From positions 1 through 64,000 of the IMG/VR virus record IMGVR_UViG_3300036939_000084: a DNA stretch of 64,000 nt. One strand, given 5' to 3'. Of the stretch, positions 1 to 6,996 are shown in pieces. The translations under genes were made by a program, and so were the position numbers. The stretch is from a virus. Position 1 is the stretch's first letter. The number at the start of each line of letters is the position of its first letter. The notes beneath the pieces were generated by a model that made no database searches, was not told where the DNA came from, and saw nothing but the letters and a program-made list of their open reading frames with translations.

Positions 1-177
1 GTAAAAAATAGAAGCACCGACGAAGAGTTTCTTGCCTTAAGCACTGATAAAGACCCTGACCACATTGGTTGGAAATTCGTAAAAAAGGGTAGAGGATACC
101 TGCCAGCTAGTGAACTATCGAGTGAACTACAAGAAAAACTACTAACTTGGCTTAAAGAGAATTTTCCTGAGTATTAA
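1..177 (+). CDS. 3' end of an unknown gene
   Basis: The first reading frame is open from base 1 to the TAA at 175-177, giving the last 58 residues of a protein whose start lies before the window. The visible part is hydrophilic with a lysine/arginine patch in the middle (WKFVKKGRG) and an amphipathic C-terminal stretch ending LKENFPEY. It matches no family I recognise. No clear terminator follows directly; the next gene starts about 700 bases on. Confidence 0.6.
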   Translation, partial: VKNRSTDEEFLALSTDKDPDHIGWKFVKKGRGYLPASELSSELQEKLLTWLKENFPEY

Positions 178-273
178 TTCAGAGCATTAATCAAGAGTGT
201 ATGAGAGTGAGCTAGAGCTGCCCAAAGCCATACGCAGTAAAGATTTGTCACTCATAACGGTTTTTTTTATCAT

Positions 274-299
274 CTCCACTGTTGACGTCAACAGTGGAG
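274..299. repeat. 26-bp perfect palindrome
   Basis: CTCCACTGTTGAC followed by its exact reverse complement, with no loop base. Eight T's precede it on the plus strand (261-268) and no T-run follows, so it is not a standard plus-strand terminator. It could be an operator or a cruciform-forming site. Confidence 0.8.
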
Positions 300-346
300 C
301 TTCTCTATTAACAGGAAATTGGCTCAGGGACAGGATTAGGACGATC

Positions 347-370
347 ATGTCGTCGAATGTTCGATGACAT
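347..370. repeat. 11-bp inverted repeat
   Basis: ATGTCGTCGAA, two spacer bases, TTCGATGACAT. The arms pair at all positions with one G-T pair. No gene or T-run is attached. Confidence 0.6.
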
Positions 371-540
371 AACTTCTCGTATTCCCTCGTGATTACTCCA
401 ATAGTGAGTGGAGCAGGGTTGTCAAGGGCGGAGCGAATGCGGAGAGCGAAGCGTCCCTTGATGAGCCTGCGGAACGAACTACACTACGTAGCCGAGGGAA
501 TAGCTTATCAATCAATCCGATTAAATTTTGATAATAAAAA

Positions 541-575
541 ACCCAAGACCTTTAGTTATAGCTTAGGTATTGGGT
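541..575. repeat. Imperfect hairpin next to the direct repeat
   Basis: ACCCAAGACCT and AGGTATTGGGT pair with one mismatch around a 13-base loop. The right arm runs into the first copy of the direct repeat at 571. Confidence 0.5.
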
Positions 576-593
576 CGTGACAATATTTAGCTT
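571..593 (+). repeat. Direct repeat, copy 1
   Basis: A 23-base sequence starting TGGGTCGTGACAATATT, repeated exactly at 741-763, 170 bases downstream. Confidence 0.85.
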
Positions 594-740
594 CATTGGC
601 ACCATGATACGAAGAAAAAAGATATCTCTCCGGAAAAGTGCTGGTGGGGATAACCGGACTTGACGGCTCTGATTTCGCTCATTTCTTCTAGTCAAATAAC
701 CAGGTAAGCTATCGGGTTAAGTCCCTAAGCAAAGGCTTGA

Positions 741-763
741 TGGGTCGTGACAATATTTAGCTT
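741..763 (+). repeat. Direct repeat, copy 2
   Basis: Exact second copy of 571-593. The GTGACA inside could act as a -35-like box, but no good -10 box sits at the right distance. Confidence 0.85.
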
Positions 764-892
764 TGTTCAATGACTAGCTTTCCTAAATTTCGGTTTTTTG
801 GAAAACCTAGTTGTGTTTTGAGTTGCGATCTCCACTTGCTACTGGCTTAGGACTATTGACTATCCAAAGTAAATTTAAGGAGATATCAGCAA

Positions 893-1093
893 GTGGAAAA
901 ATCAAAACGCATCATTGCGCTGAAAAGCATTTTGTTTGCTTCGGTTGCAACCACAGCTATGCTTTTTGCTATCAGCCTTGGTGACTCTGTTGAGATTAAT
1001 GTTCGACCTGGATCGATCCAAGTCAAAGTAGACACCAATGGTTGCCGTTGCCTAATGGATACTTTGCCACCGACCAAGAACGTAAAAGGGTAG
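893..1093 (+). CDS. Small membrane-anchored or exported protein, unknown
   Basis: 66 residues from a GTG start, chosen because AAGGAGAT at 877-884 lies 8 bases upstream, one of the few strong ribosome sites in the window. Residues 8-30 form a hydrophobic helix (ILFASVATTAMLFAISLG) after a basic N-terminus (KSKR), so it is a signal peptide or membrane anchor. The rest is short and holds a CRC pair near residue 52. No family is recognised. It stands alone, with a JR and a terminator of the opposite-strand gene just downstream. Confidence 0.6.
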   Translation: MEKSKRIIALKSILFASVATTAMLFAISLGDSVEINVRPGSIQVKVDTNGCRCLMDTLPPTKNVKG

Positions 1094-1111
1094 CTCCTTC
1101 ACTTGTCGCCA

Positions 1112-1127
1112 TAATAAAGGTTTAATA
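1112..1127 (+). repeat. Junction repeat JR1
   Basis: TAATAAAGGTTTAATA. Lies between the ends of converging genes 893-1093 and 1232-1486, at the exit of the minus-strand terminator. Confidence 0.85.
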
Positions 1128-1190
1128 AAAAACGCCCCAGGCGGGAGCGATCACCTCTAATTCCGCAAACTGTTTTCGCAATTTGCAAAT
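1128..1190 (-). terminator. 3' module of 1232-1486: GCAATTTGC repeat plus terminator
   Basis: On the minus strand: TTTGCAAATTGCGAAAA (1173-1190), then GATCGCTCCC, a CGCTCC/GGGGCG stem and TTTTTT running into JR1. Bases 1143-1190 are nearly identical to 1564-1611 behind the recD gene. Confidence 0.7.
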
Positions 1191-1191
1191 A

Positions 1192-1228
1192 GCAAGAGAA
1201 GCCCCCTTGCTGAGGAGGCTTCTCTTGC
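1192..1228. terminator. 12-bp hairpin behind 1232-1486
   Basis: GCAAGAGAAGCC pairs perfectly with GGCTTCTCTTGC around a 13-base loop, only 4 bases from the stop codon of the minus-strand gene. Confidence 0.7.
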
Positions 1229-1231
1229 AAC

Positions 1232-1486
1232 CTAGTTGATTGTTGAGCCAAATTTACCGTAGCGGCGAATCCTGGCGTTGGAGCTGACAGGTTTAAAACG
1301 CTTAATATCTTCTAGCCGATCATGTCCTTTGACAGGAATCAATTCGCCATTTCCTAGATAAACGAAATATCCAGGACTAGTTTCTCGTTTTGTCACTTCC
1401 CTTACGGCAATTCCGTCAACAAAGAAATTAATCTCTTCCTTGGTCTTGCCTACCAAATTTCTGATGTTAGTCATCGTTTTATGCAT
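1232..1486 (-). CDS. Small unknown protein
   Basis: 84 residues, ATG at 1484-1486. It is basic and globular-looking (IRNLVGKTKEEINFFVDG, then a KGHDRLEDIKRFKP region) without membrane helices. No family is recognised. It has the junction promoter TGTGATAAAATAA at 1505-1517 and its own terminator, so it is a single-gene unit. An in-frame ATG 4 codons later is an alternative start. Its strand and position directly behind recD fit a small accessory gene. Confidence 0.6.
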   Translation of the reverse strand: MHKTMTNIRNLVGKTKEEINFFVDGIAVREVTKRETSPGYFVYLGNGELIPVKGHDRLEDIKRFKPVSSNARIRRYGKFGSTIN

Positions 1487-1504
1487 GTGCTTGTTGTTAC
1501 ATGT

Positions 1505-1517
1505 TTATTTTATCACA
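1505..1517 (-). promoter_or_regulatory. Junction promoter for 1232-1486
   Basis: TGTGATAAAATAA on the minus strand, an extended -10 box (TG-A-TAAAAT). The downstream GTAAACAA element is degenerate here (GTAACAACA). Confidence 0.65.
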
Positions 1518-1527
1518 TTATTAGTTA

Positions 1528-1543
1528 TATTAAAACTTTAATA
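1528..1543. repeat. Junction repeat JR2 (variant core)
   Basis: TATTAAAACTTTAATA, core AC in place of GG/CC. Lies between the recD terminator and the promoter of 1232-1486. Confidence 0.7.
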
Positions 1544-1549
1544 TAAAAA

Positions 1550-1611
1550 ATCGCTCCCGTTGTGGGAGCGATCGCCTCTAATTCCGCAAACTGTTTTCGC
1601 AAATTGCAAAA
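1550..1611 (-). terminator. 3' module of recD: GCAAATTGC repeat plus HIP1 terminator
   Basis: On the minus strand the recD stop is followed by TTTTGCAATTTGCGAAAA (1594-1611), then a 9-bp stem ATCGCTCCC/GGGAGCGAT (1550-1572) overlapping a HIP1 site, then TTTTTT and JR2. Confidence 0.8.
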
Positions 1612-1613
1612 CA

Positions 1614-3803
1614 CTAGCTTTGCAGACGAGAAGCGAGCTTGGTGTTTCTGGCTTGAATCTTGTTGGTCTTCACCGCAACCTGCAAGGGCTTCTCTTCGCC
1701 GACGAGGATAACCAGCTTCTTTGCACGAGTCACACCCGTGTAAAGAAGGTTCCGCTGCAACATCATGTACTGCTGCATGGAGACAGGAATGATTACGACG
1801 GGAAACTCCGCGCCTTGGGCTTTATGCACCGAAATGCTGTAGGCCAGCATTAAGTCGCTCAAATCGGAAAAGGTGTATTTGACTAGCCGCCCTTCTGGAT
1901 TGTCCAGATCGGGGAAACGGATCTGCACCTCTTTCTCCTTGATGTCCAGCTTCTCAATCTTGCCGATGTCGCCGTTGAAGACGCGCTTGTCATAGTTGTT
2001 ATGGCATTGAATTACGCGATCACCAACCCTGAATTGCCCTTGTTCTATCTTTCCCCCAGCCTTGGGATTCCAAGCCTCTTGAATCAACTTGTTCAACTCG
2101 ATATTGCCGCAATCACCCTTATGCATGGGAGACAGACACTGAATATCGTCTTTGTTCCAACCCAACTCAGGTAGCTTCTCAGAAACCAGCCATTTGATTG
2201 CTGATGGAATTTGCCCCTGGGAACAGTTAACCCAAAGGGCGTCGGTAGTAGGAATACCAGATGAGCGACCGATTTGTTCCAGAACAGGCATCTCTCCCTT
2301 ATTAATCATTAGCGAAGCCTGGATGATGCGACTCGTTGCCGCTTGGCGGAATATTTCGGTTAGTCGAGCCACAGGAATTTCACCAGAAGCAATGATGTCC
2401 CGAAGAACGTTCCCAGCTCCCACTGACGGAAGCTGATTTACGTCGCCCACTATAGCAACTGAGGCATGGGGCGGAATAGCCTCAAACAATGCATAGGCTA
2501 GTAGCAGGTCAACCATAGAGGATTCATCGATCAGAAATGCATCACCAGGAACGGGGTTATCTCGGTTGTGCGTAAATCCGTTTCCCGTCCAGCCGAGCAA
2601 GCGATGAATTGTACTCGCATTGGTTAAGCCAGTGGCTTCTCGAATACGTTGTGCAGCTTTGCCTGTTGGCGCGATCGCGACTATTCTTTTATTAAGTTTG
2701 TGCCAATATTCGGCGATCGCTTTTGATACCGTGGATTTTCCGACGCCGGCCCCACCTGTAATTACTGTTAAACCATTCGACTCAACGGTAACAACAGCAT
2801 TCTTCTGACCTGCTGCCAACTGAATACCATTTTTGTCCTGACATTGTCGCAACCATTCATCTATACTTACTGCGTTGATTGCGCCACTAAGTTGTTTAAT
2901 CTTCTGAGCAAGTTCAACTTCTGCCTGATGGTACGAAGCCAGATAGACATCTTCCTCTTCTTCCACCAATCGTTTGTGGAACTTAGTTTTAATTGATTTG
3001 AGCTTAGTTATAGATTCTATTACTTCTTCTGTTTGAGGCTGATATCCAGGAAGAGCAATCAATTCTTTCACCATTGATTCCAGTTCGGGGCGAGGTAGGA
3101 AGCAGTGTCCATACATGTTCGCCACACCCCTCAAGACGTGAAGGATTGCAGCCTGAATGCGGATAGACGAATTTGGATCTATTTCCAGTCCAAGTGCTAC
3201 TTCATCCGCTTTTTTAAACCCAAATCCACGAACCTCTTCAGCGAGGATGTATGGATCAGCCTTGATTCTCTGAATCGAATCTTCTCTGTACTCCTTATAA
3301 ATCCGAGGAGCGTAGCTAGCCGAGACCCCAAGCTTATGTAGAAATCCGATCAATCTACTCAATCCTTTGGTTTCGTTGAAGGATTTGATAATTCCGGGCA
3401 GGTTTTTTACACCGATACCCCGAATGGTTAGGAGTTGGTCTGGATCTTCCTCAAATACGAGTAATGTATTTTCTCCAAATTTCTCAACAATTTTTCGAGC
3501 GGTAGATTCTCCCAGCCCCTTCAGGGTCGAGATATATGCGACTAGCGCTGTGTCTCCTGTTGGGTCGGGGATTTCGTAAGACACAAAATTAAACTGCTCA
3601 CCATAGCGGGGATGTGTTTTCCAGTTCCCGCGCAAGGTTACCCTTAAACCTTTTTCCGCATCTGGCATAACGCCGGATGCGGTAGTAATTTTGAAGTCGT
3701 CGTCAGCTATTCTCAGGACGACGTACCCAGTATCAGCAGCCTTGAAGGTGACAGTGTTGATAAACCCTACCAGCTCAATTGTCTGAACGCCTTGCGCTTG
3801 CAT
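1614..3803 (-). CDS. recD2: RecD2-like superfamily 1 DNA helicase
   Basis: 729 residues, the usual length of the stand-alone RecD2 family (5'-3' helicases not bound to RecBC). Seen: an N-terminal OB-like region (1-90), helix-hairpin-helix repeats (ISTLKGLGESTARKIVEKFG near 90-110, TIRGIGVKNLPGI near 127), Walker A GGAGVGKST near 350, Walker B FLIDESSMVD near 425, SVHKAQGAEF near 655 and the C-terminal YTGVTRAKKLVILVG motif. All key helicase motifs are intact. The likely role is phage DNA replication, repair or recombination in the host cytoplasm. ATG at 3803; no junction promoter sits directly upstream, and JR3 and a terminator separate it from the 3961 gene. Confidence 0.9.
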   Translation of the reverse strand: MQAQGVQTIELVGFINTVTFKAADTGYVVLRIADDDFKITTASGVMPDAEKGLRVTLRGNWKTHPRYGEQFNFVSYEIPDPTGDTALVAYISTLKGLGESTARKIVEKFGENTLLVFEEDPDQLLTIRGIGVKNLPGIIKSFNETKGLSRLIGFLHKLGVSASYAPRIYKEYREDSIQRIKADPYILAEEVRGFGFKKADEVALGLEIDPNSSIRIQAAILHVLRGVANMYGHCFLPRPELESMVKELIALPGYQPQTEEVIESITKLKSIKTKFHKRLVEEEEDVYLASYHQAEVELAQKIKQLSGAINAVSIDEWLRQCQDKNGIQLAAGQKNAVVTVESNGLTVITGGAGVGKSTVSKAIAEYWHKLNKRIVAIAPTGKAAQRIREATGLTNASTIHRLLGWTGNGFTHNRDNPVPGDAFLIDESSMVDLLLAYALFEAIPPHASVAIVGDVNQLPSVGAGNVLRDIIASGEIPVARLTEIFRQAATSRIIQASLMINKGEMPVLEQIGRSSGIPTTDALWVNCSQGQIPSAIKWLVSEKLPELGWNKDDIQCLSPMHKGDCGNIELNKLIQEAWNPKAGGKIEQGQFRVGDRVIQCHNNYDKRVFNGDIGKIEKLDIKEKEVQIRFPDLDNPEGRLVKYTFSDLSDLMLAYSISVHKAQGAEFPVVIIPVSMQQYMMLQRNLLYTGVTRAKKLVILVGEEKPLQVAVKTNKIQARNTKLASRLQS

Positions 3804-3874
3804 AATTTTCCTTCATTTGTCCTTTTCACTACGTTAGCATAAATGTGATAAATTAACTATATAATCTAAATTGG

Positions 3875-3890
3875 TAATAAACCTTTAATA
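3875..3890. repeat. Junction repeat JR3
   Basis: TAATAAACCTTTAATA, between the recD start and the terminator of 3961-4404. Confidence 0.85.
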
Positions 3891-3895
3891 AGAAA

Positions 3896-3959
3896 ATCGC
3901 CCCCAGATGGGAGCGATCGCAAATCCTCTAATTCCCCTTGCCTTTCGCAAATTGCAAAA
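3896..3959 (-). terminator. 3' module of 3961-4404
   Basis: Minus strand: TTTTGCAATTTGCGAAA (3943-3959) directly behind the stop, then an ATCGC..CCC/GGG..GCGAT stem (3896-3917) with HIP1, then TTTTCTTATTAAAGG into JR3. Confidence 0.75.
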
Positions 3960-3960
3960 C

Positions 3961-4404
3961 CTAGTCCTTATCGAACTGACTCTCTGTTCTTTCTGTACTC
4001 CAAGAAAATTTGCCGTACCGGAACTTGAGGACGATTTCGGTAGAGACTATGCGGTCATTTTTAAGGGCTTCAATCATTGATGGGATGATGCCTTCACAGT
4101 GGCGCAGGACTCGCTGCATTTCTTGACTTTTTTGCTCTTGCCAGCCTTCTAGGAGCTTGGCGCGGGCATTTTGGGGCTTAAAATCGTCTATCCAGTCCAG
4201 TCGCTGCTTTTCATTGTCGGTCTCTTGAATCAGGATGTCATCGCTCTTTTTCCGGAGGATGATGCTGATCTCACTCATCACGTTCCCCTGACCTTTATCA
4301 AGCGCCCGACCAATGTAGGGTTTTAAAGCGGATATCAGCTCTCCAGGAGATTTCTCTTGCTTTTTGCGGGAGCGAAGGCTAACAAATTTTGCCGTTGAAA
4401 CCAT
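3961..4404 (-). CDS. Unknown protein co-transcribed with the gp25-like gene
   Basis: 147 residues, ATG at 4402-4404, only 3 bases after the stop of the gp25-like gene, so the two form an operon. It is charged and largely helical (EKQRLDWIDDF, KLLEGWQEQKSQEMQRVLRH). No family is recognised. Because it is coupled to a baseplate wedge gene, a baseplate or tail assembly role is likely, but this is inference from position only. Confidence 0.65.
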   Translation of the reverse strand: MVSTAKFVSLRSRKKQEKSPGELISALKPYIGRALDKGQGNVMSEISIILRKKSDDILIQETDNEKQRLDWIDDFKPQNARAKLLEGWQEQKSQEMQRVLRHCEGIIPSMIEALKNDRIVSTEIVLKFRYGKFSWSTERTESQFDKD

Positions 4405-4407
4405 TTT

Positions 4408-4884
4408 TCAGAATCTGCGTAGGGGATACTCATCAAGGTAAAGCTCGTCTAGAAACTGCTGGATTTCGCCATTCCAGATTGCGCCCTGATAAGCGTAATA
4501 GGGGAATGTTAGCAAATGGCGATCAGGTTCACTTTTAGGAGTGAAGTAAATTTCTGTTCGGAGTGCGTTTTGAAAGGCGGTGTACTCGCTGACTCTCACA
4601 ACCAACTCGTCTAATCCGGCTACCCATTTGCGAATTTCCAGCTCGGCGTTGTAAATCCAGTACTCAGGTGCGTAATTCGACAAAGGCTCAAATAACTCCG
4701 GTGCCATGCCGAAATCTGGGTGTAGGGGATTTTCTCCTTTGCGGATGAGGCAGACAGATATGATGCTGTGAGAAATCGTTCTTACACCCGACACAATGTT
4801 CATATTCCCATATTGGTCATATGGGAGCCACAGTGACCAGGCGTTGCCATAAAAATTGTAAGAATTTGAAGAGAGTAATGGCAT
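4408..4884 (-). CDS. Baseplate wedge protein, gp25/GPW family
   Basis: 158 residues. The middle carries the family's signature arrangement: an Arg-Lys-Gly-Glu-x-P loop followed by HPDFGMAPELFEPLS (about residues 61-77), then a helix (AELEIRKWVAGLDELVVRV) and paired strands. In T4 and Mu-like phages gp25 proteins join wedge to hub and start sheath assembly. The length fits the family (about 130-160). An extended -10 promoter at 4950-4958 and a leader hairpin at 4894-4916 directly precede the ATG. Located far from the other tail genes and on the opposite strand to the sheath. Confidence 0.8.
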   Translation of the reverse strand: MPLLSSNSYNFYGNAWSLWLPYDQYGNMNIVSGVRTISHSIISVCLIRKGENPLHPDFGMAPELFEPLSNYAPEYWIYNAELEIRKWVAGLDELVVRVSEYTAFQNALRTEIYFTPKSEPDRHLLTFPYYAYQGAIWNGEIQQFLDELYLDEYPLRRF

Positions 4885-4893
4885 TAAAGCAAA

Positions 4894-4916
4894 ACGCCGA
4901 CTGCGCTAGTCGGCGT
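4894..4916 (-). terminator. Leader hairpin in front of the gp25-like gene
   Basis: ACGCCGACT/AGTCGGCGT, 9 bp, followed on the minus strand by TTTTGCTTT and then the start codon. Lies between promoter and gene, so it may act as an attenuator. Confidence 0.65.
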
Positions 4917-4949
4917 CTCGTAAAGAGGTTGATGTTGATTGTTGTGAAA

Positions 4950-4958
4950 ATTATACCA
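4950..4958 (-). promoter_or_regulatory. Extended -10 promoter of the gp25 operon
   Basis: TGGTATAAT on the minus strand, an ideal extended -10 box. No junction promoter is present here. Confidence 0.6.
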
Positions 4959-4994
4959 ATGGGTTTTCCACAACTTTATTAACATGGGGAATCA

Positions 4995-5010
4995 TATTAA
5001 AGGTTTAATA
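4995..5010. repeat. Junction repeat JR4
   Basis: TATTAAAGGTTTAATA, abutting the terminator of 5049-5333 and upstream of the gp25 promoter. Confidence 0.9.
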
Positions 5011-5045
5011 AGAAATCGCCCACCTATAAGAGGTGAGCGATTTCT
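5011..5045 (-). terminator. Terminator of 5049-5333
   Basis: AGAAATCGC-CACCT pairs with AGGTG-GCGATTTCT (one mismatch), 15 positions, 3 bases from the stop codon. Confidence 0.75.
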
Positions 5046-5048
5046 TTG

Positions 5049-5333
5049 TTAGATACTAATAAAAACCCGTTCTGCTAACAACAACTGTAAGGCTTGATAC
5101 CTGGTTGTTTTTGCTTGATTCATTTTGTCGCAGATCTTGTCAGTCCAGTCAATGACTACGATCGGAACATCTTCTTCGCCAGTTGCGGCGACAATAGATT
5201 CTCTGACAATGTCGAGAAGAGCTTCTTCTCCGACTTCTGCAACATCTCTTCCATATATCAATCCGCAAACTATTTTGTTGTTTACAACGATAAAGAAATC
5301 GTCAGAGTGACATATTTGTTCGATAGTGATCAT
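5049..5333 (-). CDS. Small unknown acidic protein
   Basis: 94 residues, ATG at 5331-5333. Acidic with regular strand/helix pattern (FFIVVNNKIVCGLIYG then EEALLDIVRESIVAATG), no membrane segment, no family recognised. Single-gene unit: junction promoter at 5356-5368, terminator immediately behind. The leader between promoter and ATG is only about 20 bases and has no clear ribosome site. Confidence 0.6.
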   Translation of the reverse strand: MITIEQICHSDDFFIVVNNKIVCGLIYGRDVAEVGEEALLDIVRESIVAATGEEDVPIVVIDWTDKICDKMNQAKTTRYQALQLLLAERVFISI

Positions 5334-5355
5334 GTGGTTTCCTTTTAAACTATGT

Positions 5356-5368
5356 TTATTTTATCACA
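5356..5368 (-). promoter_or_regulatory. Junction promoter for 5049-5333
   Basis: TGTGATAAAATAA on the minus strand, continuing ACATAG with only a weak GTAAAC-like element. Confidence 0.65.
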
Positions 5369-5394
5369 TTTTATGGCAATATGCTACAAAAGAA

Positions 5395-5421
5395 ATCGCT
5401 CACCTATTATGGGTGAGCGAT
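5395..5421 (-). terminator. HIP1 terminator of 5433-5879
   Basis: ATCGCTCACC/GGTGAGCGAT, 10 bp, 11 bases behind the stop, followed by TTTCTTTTG on the minus strand. Confidence 0.75.
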
Positions 5422-5432
5422 CGCACAACAAA

Positions 5433-5879
5433 TTAATTAATCCGATAAAGAAGTAGACTATCTTTATCCTTACTGCCGAGACCAAGTGCGCCTAGTAGCT
5501 GTCCCCAGTACTCGAAGTCAATATCATCTAGATCTATTTCATCCCCATCGTAGGGAGAGAGGAAATGTCCTCGACCGTCTTCTGATATCGCGTCACGAAC
5601 AAATTCATCAATATCTTCGATGATTGCCGCGATTGTGTCGTTAGCACCCTCGCACTTAGTGGCTTGGAAGTTACGAATCATCTCTTCCGCTTCATAAGGA
5701 AGCTTTGAGTGTCGCAAGATAAATTCAGTATTGAAAGCCCAGAGGCTTTCTTTTACATATTCACCTGCCGCCTCATCAGCTTCTTCTTCTGAGGTTGCTA
5801 CGGCATATTCTTTGCCGTCAAATTCAAAAACTGGAAGTCCGTAGTGGTCATAACGACGCTTTTTGATTACTTCAGTCAT
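5433..5879 (-). CDS. Unknown acidic protein
   Basis: 148 residues, ATG at 5877-5879. Strongly acidic (YDGDEIDLDDIDFEYWGQ near the C-terminus; EEEADEAAGEYVKES near the N-terminus). No family, membrane segment or metal site recognised. It has the best-conserved junction promoter on this strand (5895-5920) and its own terminator. Small acidic phage proteins often bind or mimic nucleic-acid-binding host proteins, but nothing here shows that. Confidence 0.6.
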   Translation of the reverse strand: MTEVIKKRRYDHYGLPVFEFDGKEYAVATSEEEADEAAGEYVKESLWAFNTEFILRHSKLPYEAEEMIRNFQATKCEGANDTIAAIIEDIDEFVRDAISEDGRGHFLSPYDGDEIDLDDIDFEYWGQLLGALGLGSKDKDSLLLYRIN

Positions 5880-5894
5880 GATAGTTTTCTTTTG

Positions 5895-5920
5895 TTGTTT
5901 ACATATATTATTTTATCACA
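5895..5920 (-). promoter_or_regulatory. Junction promoter for 5433-5879
   Basis: TGTGATAAAATAA, 5 spacer bases, GTAAACAA, then an A-rich leader without ribosome site to the ATG at 5879. Full match to the consensus. Confidence 0.8.
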
Positions 5921-5926
5921 TTTTTA

Positions 5927-5942
5927 TATTAAATCTTTAATA
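5927..5942. repeat. Junction repeat JR5 (variant core)
   Basis: TATTAAATCTTTAATA, core TC. Between the junction promoter of 5433-5879 and the terminator of 6007-6900. Confidence 0.75.
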
Positions 5943-5945
5943 AAA

Positions 5946-6000
5946 ATAGCCCATCTATCATAGATGGGCTATCACTGCCTAATTGATTTTGCAATTTGCA
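5946..6000 (-). terminator. 3' module of 6007-6900
   Basis: Minus strand: TGCAAATTGCAAAA (5987-6000) 6 bases behind the stop, then a perfect 12-bp stem ATAGCCCATCTA/TAGATGGGCTAT (5946-5972), then TTTTTATTAAAG into JR5. Confidence 0.8.
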
Positions 6001-6006
6001 CTCATA

Positions 6007-6900
6007 CTATTCGGCTTTTCTGTCTACGATTGGGATGATATTCCGAGCCAGGGATTCTTTTACAGCGTCGAGTGGTTTCAATCCCTGATAGACGACAAGG
6101 CGTGCGCCCAGTTCTTCAACCTGGGAAATCCAGCGCAATTCGTCTGTCGTCAGTGCATCTCTCAGCTTACTCCGGTCTTTAACCTGGAGATCGAGACAAA
6201 GCTTCTTAGCTGTACGACCAAACAAGCCAATATTCAAGGCGTCAGAACAATGTTTATACATCCATTGTTTGGCGTTTTCTGAAAGTTCATCTTTGTGTTT
6301 TTCGATGTACCATTGGACAGCATCGGTCATGTCTAAGCGAACTTGCTTGCCTTCCTGTCGTTTCTTCAACCAGTCTTGGCGATCTTCTTGATCGAATTGA
6401 ATCCCAAAGGCGTCACAGAATGCTTGTTGCAATGACAATCCAGCTAAGTCAATCAATAACTCTGTAGCAGTGCCACTTCCAAGCCTTGAGCAGATCTTGA
6501 GGAACAAGGGAAGTTTTCCAACACTAAGTAAATCGGCTTTTTCGTTAGCCCCTTCAATCGAGACCTTTGGATGTACTAAAAGTCCTTGTGGAGCAAGGGT
6601 TTTAGCCTCTTCCGAAGATGCTGCGCGGATGTACCGTTTTGCTGCTTGACTCCGCTCATATTCTGGATAAGCCAAAAGAACAGCCTGTGTTTTACTAACA
6701 CCGAACTTGTTCGTTGGAGTCCATAAGTTTTCTGGCAACAAATATCCTTCGATCAAAATATTTCCAAGCGGAACTTCAGCACGAATCGCTTTTGTATTAG
6801 AATTGTCCATGTTGTTCGCCACTTGTTCTGGCGGATAGCCCCAGCCATACTTGCGATAGGGGGATGGTGAGACATCTCCTGTTTCGCGCTGGGTTTTCAC
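6007..6900 (-). CDS. Antirepressor-like protein, paralogue 1
   Basis: 297 residues from a GTG start. The last 120 residues (from EGKQVRLDMTDAVQWYIEKH on) are nearly identical to the end of 14734-15543 and closely related to 44671-45099. The N-terminal part (about 40-165, IEGYLLPENLWTPTNKFGV..) resembles the DNA-binding half of BRO/KilA-type phage antirepressors, though weakly. I infer a regulator of phage gene expression. The first 30 residues (QRETGDVS..YGWGYPP..VANNMD) are shared with the second paralogue. Internal ATG at the NMD is an alternative start. Its 5' end faces the terminase gene across 110 bases. Confidence 0.65.
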   Translation of the reverse strand: MKTQRETGDVSPSPYRKYGWGYPPEQVANNMDNSNTKAIRAEVPLGNILIEGYLLPENLWTPTNKFGVSKTQAVLLAYPEYERSQAAKRYIRAASSEEAKTLAPQGLLVHPKVSIEGANEKADLLSVGKLPLFLKICSRLGSGTATELLIDLAGLSLQQAFCDAFGIQFDQEDRQDWLKKRQEGKQVRLDMTDAVQWYIEKHKDELSENAKQWMYKHCSDALNIGLFGRTAKKLCLDLQVKDRSKLRDALTTDELRWISQVEELGARLVVYQGLKPLDAVKESLARNIIPIVDRKAE

Positions 6901-6934
6901 TTCTTAATTTTAACAATTAAATTAAAAATTACTT

Positions 6935-6969
6935 GTCTGCAAAAATACAATTTTGAGCTTATTCTTTGC
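6935..6969. promoter_or_regulatory. Inverted repeat between divergent genes
   Basis: CTGCAAA..TTTGCAG, 7-bp arms around 21 bases, midway between the antirepressor-like gene and the terminase. A possible operator; no strong promoter box was found for either gene. Confidence 0.35.
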
Positions 6970-6996
6970 AGTAAATAATGTTTCTTACATTGCTTA

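Larger units (their letters stand above)
178..892. other. Non-coding, hairpin-rich stretch
   Basis: About 700 bases without a convincing gene. A 63-codon ORF (389-580) is mostly low-complexity GCGGAGCGAA-type sequence and lacks a ribosome site, so it is not called. The stretch holds a 26-bp perfect palindrome, two further hairpins and a 23-base direct repeat (separate entries). An inverted TCAAGGG/CCCTTGA pair brackets 420-462. It may be decayed transposon or regulatory sequence. Confidence 0.5.

Noticed and set aside
389-580. 63-codon ORF in the 5' non-coding region
   Set aside because: Made of GCGGAGCGAA-type repeats and hairpin arms, no ribosome site, no homology pattern.
571-763. CRISPR array
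   Set aside because: Only two copies of the repeat, 170 bases apart, with no regular spacers or cas genes.
3844-3856. TG-TGATAAATTAA as a junction promoter near recD
   Set aside because: It points to the right, where no plus-strand gene follows, and the -10 box is altered.
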